Assembly (NCBI RefSeq): GCF_000425165.1
Contig: NZ_KE384324.1
Span: 57,201-121,200 of the forward strand
Length of the DNA: 64,000 bases
Source of the DNA: Photobacterium halotolerans DSM 18316
GTDB lineage: Bacteria > Pseudomonadota > Gammaproteobacteria > Enterobacterales > Vibrionaceae
Direction: 5' to 3'
The notes under the pieces were generated by a model. The model searched no databases. It worked only from the letters and a program-made list of their open reading frames with translations, and had not been told where the DNA came from. A program made the translations under genes and the position numbers. Positions 59,007 to 64,000 of the stretch are shown one piece after another (position 1 is the first letter of the stretch; every line of letters starts with the position of its first letter).

Positions 59007-60983
59007 ATGATATCACCAGACACCAAGGTCAAGATACAGAATTTTGGCCGCTTCCTCTCCAACATGGTAATGCCCAATATTGGCGCATTCATCGCTTGGG
59101 GGTTTATTACCGCTCTCTTTATTCCGACCGGCTGGCTGCCCAACGAGACGATAGCCAAACTGGTTGGCCCTATGATTACTTACCTGCTGCCACTGCTGAT
59201 CGGTTATACCGGCGGTAAACTGGTGGGTGGCGATCGGGGTGCCGTGGTGGGTGCCGTGACCACCATGGGGGTGATCGTGGGTACAGATATCCCCATGTTC
59301 ATGGGTGCCATGATTGTCGGCCCGATGGGTGGCTGGGCGATTAAGCACTTTGATAAGGCCGTTGAAGGCAAAATCAAAAGCGGCTTCGAAATGCTGGTCA
59401 ACAATTTCTCGGCCGGCATCATAGGGATGCTGTGTGCCATCGTTGCCTTTTTCCTGATCGGTCCTTTCGTGAAGATCCTCTCTGGCGGTCTGGCTGCCGG
59501 GGTCAATTTTCTGGTCGATGCCGGTTTGCTGCCGCTGACCTCAATCTTCGTTGAGCCGGCCAAAATCCTGTTCCTCAACAATGCCATCAACCACGGTATC
59601 TTCTCGCCGCTGGGCATTCAGCAGGCCAATGAGGTCGGTCAGTCTATTTTCTTCCTGATTGAAGCAAATCCGGGTCCTGGCCTGGGCATTTTGCTGGCTT
59701 ACATGGTGTTCGGCCGCGGTACGGCCAAACAGACTGCCGGCGGTGCTGCCATCATCCATTTCTTCGGGGGAATCCACGAGATTTATTTCCCCTATATTCT
59801 GATGAATCCGCGCCTGATCCTGGCGGCAATTGCCGGTGGCATGACAGGTGTCTTCACCCTGACCCTGTTCAACGCCGGTCTGGTCTCGCCCGCATCACCG
59901 GGCTCTATCTTCGCCGTGATGCTGATGGCGCCCAAAGCCTCCATAGTGGGCGTGCTGTGCTCTATCGTGGCAGCGGCGACTGTGTCCTTCCTGGTGGCTT
60001 CACTGCTGCTGAAAACCCAGAAAGTGACCGAAGACGACGATGGCAGCGCACTGAAAAATGCCAGCGAGAAAATGAAAGCCATGAAATCGGGCAAAGCCGC
60101 TGAAGGCAGTGCTGCCACAGGCTCTGCGCCGACCACTGCCAGCAGCCACCCAGCATCCAAGGTTCAGCTCAGTCAGGTTCGCCGCATCATAGTGGCTTGC
60201 GATGCCGGTATGGGTTCCAGCGCCATGGGCGCCGGTTTACTGCGCAAGAAAGTCAGTGAGGCCAGACTGAATATTGATGTCACTAACAGCGCCATCAACA
60301 ACCTGCCCGATGATGTCGATATTGTTATCACCCACAAAGATCTCACTGAGCGTGCCCGCAAGCATGCCCCGCAGGCTCAGCATATTTCGCTGACCAACTT
60401 CCTTGACGGTCAGATCTACAATGATTTGATCACCCGTATCATCGCCGCGTCCAGCCCGGAAGCGGCAAATGACCCGACTCTGGTGAAACTGACACCGGTG
60501 GCCGCCAATGACGACAGTCTGGCGCCGCAGCAACCCTCGGTCTTCCAGATCCAGGCGGCCAATATCCATCTCGGGCTCAAAGCCACCAATAAGGACGATG
60601 CCATCCGCTTTGCCGGTGAACAGCTGGTCAAACTGGGCTATGCCGAACCTGAATACATTGATGCCATGTTTGCCCGCGAGGCACTGGTGCCGACTTATCT
60701 CGGAGAGTCTATCGCTGTGCCGCACGGTACGGTGGAAGCCAAAGACCGGGTGATCAAAACCGGTATCGTCATTTGCCAGTACCCTGCCGGGGTGGCATTT
60801 ACCGATGACGAAGACGACATTGCCCATCTGGTGATAGGCATTGCCGCCAAAAATGACGAACACATTCAGGTGATTACTACCATCACTAACGCACTGGATG
60901 ACCACGAGGCCATTGAGCGCCTCAAGCGTACCCAGGATGTCCGGGAAGTGCTCAGCATCCTGGCCAGTGAAGAAGCGGCGTAA
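59007..60983 (+). CDS. mtlA: PTS mannitol-specific EIICBA
   Basis: Membrane permease that imports D-mannitol and phosphorylates it to mannitol 1-phosphate. It is 658 residues. The IIC membrane domain is about 1-345. The IIB domain has the phospho-cysteine Cys398 in IVACDAGMGSS, and the IIA domain has the phospho-histidine His573 in AVPHGT. An Ala/Ser-rich linker separates IIC and IIB. The ATG at 59007 (MISPDTKVKIQ) is chosen over upstream in-frame codons because GGGGAAAC precedes it. First gene of mtlADR; controlled by CRP sites and probably by an antisense RNA. Confidence 0.97.
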   Translation: MISPDTKVKIQNFGRFLSNMVMPNIGAFIAWGFITALFIPTGWLPNETIAKLVGPMITYLLPLLIGYTGGKLVGGDRGAVVGAVTTMGVIVGTDIPMFMGAMIVGPMGGWAIKHFDKAVEGKIKSGFEMLVNNFSAGIIGMLCAIVAFFLIGPFVKILSGGLAAGVNFLVDAGLLPLTSIFVEPAKILFLNNAINHGIFSPLGIQQANEVGQSIFFLIEANPGPGLGILLAYMVFGRGTAKQTAGGAAIIHFFGGIHEIYFPYILMNPRLILAAIAGGMTGVFTLTLFNAGLVSPASPGSIFAVMLMAPKASIVGVLCSIVAAATVSFLVASLLLKTQKVTEDDDGSALKNASEKMKAMKSGKAAEGSAATGSAPTTASSHPASKVQLSQVRRIIVACDAGMGSSAMGAGLLRKKVSEARLNIDVTNSAINNLPDDVDIVITHKDLTERARKHAPQAQHISLTNFLDGQIYNDLITRIIAASSPEAANDPTLVKLTPVAANDDSLAPQQPSVFQIQAANIHLGLKATNKDDAIRFAGEQLVKLGYAEPEYIDAMFAREALVPTYLGESIAVPHGTVEAKDRVIKTGIVICQYPAGVAFTDDEDDIAHLVIGIAAKNDEHIQVITTITNALDDHEAIERLKRTQDVREVLSILASEEAA

Positions 60984-61046
60984 CCGCCAGTGCAGATACC
61001 GGGGCCGCCCAGCGCGGCCTCTCACAAACTTAAGGTAGTCATCATC

Positions 61047-62195
61047 ATGAAAGCAGTTCATTTTGGCGCCGGCAATATCGGCCGGGGTTTTATTGGTAAA
61101 GTACTGGCAGATGCCGAGGTTAACGTCACTTTTGCCGACGTAAACGGACCGTTGATCGACCAGCTCAGCCATGCGCAGTCTTACAATGTCAAAGTGGTGG
61201 GCAATGACTGTCATCTGGATACCGTCAGCCATATCACAGCAGTCAATGCCGCCGGACCGGACGTGATCAATCAGATAGTGCATACCGATCTGATCACCAC
61301 AGCCGTCGGCCCTGCGGTGCTGGATAAAATTGCCAGCACCATCGCGAGCGGGCTGGCCAAACGGTTTGAAGCGGGTAACACCCAGCCGCTCAATATCATT
61401 GCCTGTGAAAACATGGTGCGGGGCACCACGCACCTGAAAGAGGAAGTCTATAAGCAATTAACGACGGCGCACCGGCAGCTGGCGGAGCAGCATGTCGGCT
61501 TTGTCGATTCAGCCGTCGACCGCATTGTGCCGCCTGCGGAAGCTGCTAACGATGATCCCCTGGAAGTCACAGTGGAAAGTTTCAGCGAGTGGATTGTCGA
61601 TCAACAACAGTTCAAAGGCGAGATCCCCCGCATTGCCGGGATGGAAACCACAGATAACCTGATGGCATTTGTCGAGCGGAAGTTGTTTACCCTCAACACA
61701 GGCCATATCATTACCGCCTATCTGGGCGCGCTGAAAGGTTACCAGACGATCCGCGATGCGATAGAAGATGAAGAGATCTGCGGCCAGGTCAGAACCGCAA
61801 TGCGGGAAAGCGGCGAAGTGCTGATTCGCCGGTATGGCTTTGATCGTGAGCAGCATTATGCTTACATCGAAAAAATTCTGACCCGCTTTGCCAATCCCTT
61901 CCTGCGCGATGAGATTGACAGAGTTGGCCGCCAGCCGCTGCGTAAGCTGGGCAGCAACGACAGATTGATCAAACCCCTGCTGGGCACTCTGGAGTACGGT
62001 ACTGACAATCGCATGTTGATCAAAGGCATAGCTGCAGCCCTGAAGTATGTGAATGACACCGATCCGCAGGCAGTAGAACTGCAGCAAACATTGCATGAGA
62101 AAGGGGTCCGCCGGACACTGGCACAATACACGGGTCTGGACGCTGACAGCGAGGTGGCCCGTGACATTGAACACTGCTATCAGACGCTGACCTGA
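61047..62195 (+). CDS. mtlD: mannitol-1-phosphate 5-dehydrogenase
   Basis: NAD-dependent enzyme turning mannitol 1-phosphate into fructose 6-phosphate. It is 382 residues. The N-terminal [15 protein letters not shown] is the nucleotide loop; [15 protein letters not shown] and the [11 protein letters not shown] block are family hallmarks. The in-frame upstream codons from 60990 are leader; ATG 61047 ([10 protein letters not shown]) is the start. It is 63 bp after mtlA and is followed by a hairpin before mtlR. Confidence 0.97.
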   Translation: MKAVHFGAGNIGRGFIGKVLADAEVNVTFADVNGPLIDQLSHAQSYNVKVVGNDCHLDTVSHITAVNAAGPDVINQIVHTDLITTAVGPAVLDKIASTIASGLAKRFEAGNTQPLNIIACENMVRGTTHLKEEVYKQLTTAHRQLAEQHVGFVDSAVDRIVPPAEAANDDPLEVTVESFSEWIVDQQQFKGEIPRIAGMETTDNLMAFVERKLFTLNTGHIITAYLGALKGYQTIRDAIEDEEICGQVRTAMRESGEVLIRRYGFDREQHYAYIEKILTRFANPFLRDEIDRVGRQPLRKLGSNDRLIKPLLGTLEYGTDNRMLIKGIAAALKYVNDTDPQAVELQQTLHEKGVRRTLAQYTGLDADSEVARDIEHCYQTLT

Positions 62196-62202
62196 TCACC
62201 TT

Positions 62203-62222
62203 GCGGGGAGTTCGCTCCCCGC
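62203..62222 (+). terminator. intercistronic hairpin between mtlD and mtlR
   Basis: Arms GCGGGGAG (62203-62210) and CTCCCCGC (62215-62222) with a TTCG tetraloop. Only CTTTG follows, so it probably stabilises or partly attenuates the message instead of ending it. Confidence 0.6.
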
Positions 62223-62250
62223 CTTTGCGGCACAAAGAGAAGACGAAGCC

Positions 62251-62781
62251 ATGGCACCCTGTGAACACGAAGCTGACATTATTGAACGCCTGAACCAGGC
62301 CACCACAGTACGCGGCTTTTTTATTACCTCTGTGGATATCTTAGAAGAAGCCGTCGATGCGCTGATCCAGCGAATTTTCCGCAAGGACGACTTTGCGGTG
62401 AAATCCGTGGTGGAACCGCTGCTGCACGACACAGGTCCGTTAGGGGAACTCAGCGTGCGCCTTAAGCTGCTGTACGGCCTGGGGGTGATTGCCCAGCCTG
62501 TCTATCAGGATATTGAGCGTTGCCTGCATATCAAAGAGATGCTCAACCGTGATGTGACCGAATACCATTTTACCGACCCTAAAATCATTAAAGAAATCAA
62601 GGCGCTTCATCAGGCCAATGTGATGGGCATTGCCCAGCTGGACATGGCCCCGATCACAGAAGACATCGATCTGGCTTTCTACCAGATGCAAACCGCTCGT
62701 CAGGAACAGATAGTCAAATCCACCCTGGCACTGGCCATTTCCGGCATTGCCACTTCCCTCAACAAAGACAGCCCGTTTTAG
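62251..62781 (+). CDS. mtlR: mannitol operon repressor MtlR
   Basis: Cytoplasmic helical protein of 176 residues that lowers mtl expression; MtlR proteins do not carry a classic DNA-binding motif and probably act by protein contacts. The family blocks ATTVRGFFITSVDILEEAVDALI and LSVRLKLLYGLGVIAQPVYQDIERC are seen. It is third in mtlADR, 55 bp after mtlD. No strong terminator follows before the convergent ppnP. Confidence 0.93.
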   Translation: MAPCEHEADIIERLNQATTVRGFFITSVDILEEAVDALIQRIFRKDDFAVKSVVEPLLHDTGPLGELSVRLKLLYGLGVIAQPVYQDIERCLHIKEMLNRDVTEYHFTDPKIIKEIKALHQANVMGIAQLDMAPITEDIDLAFYQMQTARQEQIVKSTLALAISGIATSLNKDSPF

Positions 62782-62974
62782 ATCCCGTCCGCTTTACTCT
62801 GCCCTGCCTTGTGGCAGACAGCCTGAACAACGACTCGTCCCGTCAGTTGCTCCGCGCGCATGAATTCTAGGTAATTCATTGATATAAAAATATAAAAAAT
62901 AAGAAAGGGAGAGCAGGAGGGAATATCGGGCAGGAAAACCAGCTGGTATCCCAGCTGGCAGGTAGCAGGGCAGA

Positions 62975-63256
62975 TTACAGATAGTCACACAAATAAGCGG
63001 TTGTCTCTGTAATCTTGACATCGAATGAGGCATCACCCGGGACTTCAAAATCATCACCGGCATTGTAGGTTTCCCAATCAACATGGCCCGGCAGCTTGAC
63101 TGAAATCGCCCCTTTGACCACTGTCATGCGCTCCGGAGCTGCGGTGGCAAAGGTATAAGATCCCGGAAGCATCACGCCGACACTGCTGCGCGCACCCTCG
63201 GCTTCGAAACCAATAGATTTTACATTTCCATCAAAATATTCGTTAGTATTCAGCAT
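62975..63256 (-). CDS. ppnP: pyrimidine/purine nucleoside phosphorylase PpnP
   Basis: Small cupin (DUF1255) of 93 residues that phosphorolyses several nucleosides to base plus ribose 1-phosphate. Core GVMLPGSYTFATAAPERMTVVKGAISVKLPG and the ending ITETTAYLCDYL fit YaiE/PpnP. The ATG at 63256 has AAGGAT four bases upstream, so it is preferred to the codon at 63289. Monocistronic, convergent with mtlR. Confidence 0.93.
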   Translation of the reverse strand: MLNTNEYFDGNVKSIGFEAEGARSSVGVMLPGSYTFATAAPERMTVVKGAISVKLPGHVDWETYNAGDDFEVPGDASFDVKITETTAYLCDYL

Positions 63257-63360
63257 GATAATCCTTATCCTGTTATTCTTTTCGGACATTGGAAACCCAT
63301 CACGCTATCACAGTTTTTTGCGGTCGCATACACCTTTATCAGCCCTTGCTGAGGGCTGAG

Positions 63361-63777
63361 TCATGACGGCTCATCGGCCAGGGCTTCCAGGATAGAGCAA
63401 TGGCTGGCATCGTCATCCGCCTCGCCGCAACAGGCGTCATTCAAGCGCTTCAATGCCCGCCGTATTCGCTGTAATTCCGCCAGTTTGCTGTCAATGTCGT
63501 CTAACTTGGCCTGAGTGATGGCTTTTACTTCCGCGCAGCTGTGCTGATCGGCTTCGACCCGTATCGCCAGCAGTTCCCGGATCTCCTCCAGGCTCAGGCC
63601 GATGGCTTTGGCCCGCAGAATAAAGCCAATGCGGGAGACATCGTCGTCGCTGTAGAGCCGGTAGCCGCTTTCGCTGCGCTCGCCCGGGATCAGCAGGCCA
63701 TTCTTTTCGTAAAAGCGCAAGGTATCACTGCTGACCTCGCAGAGCTTTGCCAGTTGTCCGATCAAGTACCTAGCCAT
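63361..63777 (-). CDS. zntR: zinc-responsive MerR-family regulator ZntR
   Basis: MerR-type activator of 138 residues that twists the spacer of metal-export promoters on binding metal. The winged-helix domain is YLIGQLAKLCEVSSDTLRFYEKNGLL. Metal-binding residues of ZntR are all in place: Cys in QHSCAEVKAI, the CC pair in NDACCGE, and His-Cys in SHCSILEAL. This sets it apart from CueR and MerR. The target zinc exporter is not in this window. Divergent from a PurR-type promoter. Confidence 0.9.
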   Translation of the reverse strand: MARYLIGQLAKLCEVSSDTLRFYEKNGLLIPGERSESGYRLYSDDDVSRIGFILRAKAIGLSLEEIRELLAIRVEADQHSCAEVKAITQAKLDDIDSKLAELQRIRRALKRLNDACCGEADDDASHCSILEALADEPS

Positions 63778-63841
63778 AATAACCTCATGATCCTTATCAA
63801 CTCTCCCTGCACAGCGCTCGCGGCTGACCGTTTACGGCCCA

Positions 63842-63857
63842 AGGCAAACGTTTGCGC
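63842..63857 (+). promoter_or_regulatory. PurR operator overlapping a promoter
   Basis: The core GGCAAACGTTTGCGC is one or two bases off the PurR consensus ACGCAAACGTTTGCGT. Its right half TTTGCG (63851-63856) sits 17 bp before TAAAAT (63874-63879), so the operator covers the -35 box, a classic repression layout. The gene served lies beyond the window; synteny with vibrios suggests purH. Confidence 0.8.
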
Positions 63858-63922
63858 AATGCCGGGAATCATGTAAAATACGCGCCATTACGCAAATCCC
63901 ATCCCGCCTGACGGATGAGGCT

Positions 63923-63968
63923 ATTTGCCAAAGGCAACCTCAGTATAACAGGTCAGCTTTTGGCAAAT
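63923..63968 (+). repeat. inverted repeat in the leader behind the PurR promoter
   Basis: Arms ATTTGCCAAA (63923-63932) and TTTGGCAAAT (63959-63968) are perfectly complementary around a 26-base loop. In the transcript they would form a 10-bp stem just before the ribosome site at the window edge. Confidence 0.65.
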
Positions 63969-63997
63969 AATTCACCGCAATCAAAGAGATGGTAGCA

Positions 63998-64000
63998 ATG
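63998..64000 (+). CDS. possible start of the next gene (purH by synteny)
   Basis: The window ends on an ATG, with AAGAGATGG about ten bases upstream as a weak ribosome site. An in-frame ATG at 63989 is an alternative. With the PurR operator upstream and zntR divergent, the gene is probably purH, but no coding sequence is visible. Confidence 0.3.

Overview
The window is a chromosomal segment of a gammaproteobacterium, most likely a member of the Vibrionaceae (Photobacterium- or Vibrio-like). The grounds are a crbS/crbR acetate-switch system linked to actP and acs, a mannitol operon with an antisense RNA like Vibrio MtlS, a chemoreceptor next to a periplasmic broad-specificity racemase, and a run acs-aroQ-accB-accC-prmA-dusB-fis followed after mtl by zntR and a PurR-type operator. 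Species cannot be settled from this sequence. Almost every gene is intact and densely packed.

Layout. 1-10.3 kb: initiator tRNA, orn, rsgA, psd, an SLC13-type transporter, a chemoreceptor, a DMT exporter, and the EF-P modification locus (epmA, efp, epmB). 10.6-14.6 kb: a chemoreceptor plus periplasmic amino-acid racemase operon, then rimK. 14.65-15.28 kb: a non-coding stretch with a degenerate tandem repeat of about 110 bp. 15.3-20.0 kb: modF-like ABC protein, LysR regulator with a divergent enoyl-CoA hydratase, wrbA and a DsbA-family protein. 20.6-27.1 kb: a tight six-gene minus-strand operon of an HMG-CoA synthase-like enzyme, an asparagine synthase-like amidotransferase, an FAD monooxygenase, an acyl-CoA dehydrogenase, a hotdog thioesterase and a secreted protein. 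This is the best candidate for an undescribed metabolic system. 27.1-28.4 kb: AT-rich spacer and a secreted Cys-rich protein with internal repeats.

28.6-33.8 kb: the groES-groEL operon carries a complete group II intron (about 3.2 kb, with maturase and a passenger ORF) inserted inside the groEL stop codon. Both the unspliced (TAG) and the spliced (TAA) messages end GroEL at the same residue. 34.0-39.1 kb: MATE exporter, fxsA, dsbD and the response regulator crbR. 39.1-53.0 kb: cvrA, yjcH-actP, the sensor kinase crbS, an MFS transporter, a cNMP/CBS/DUF294 protein with a DnaQ-like exonuclease, and acs. This is an acetate uptake and activation region in which three promoters share a GACTAAAGTC-like motif. 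53.5-58.5 kb: aroQ, accBC, prmA, dusB-fis. 58.6-62.8 kb: CRP-controlled mtlADR with an antisense RNA over the mtlA leader. 63.0-64.0 kb: ppnP, zntR and a PurR-operated promoter whose gene (probably purH) begins at the edge of the window.
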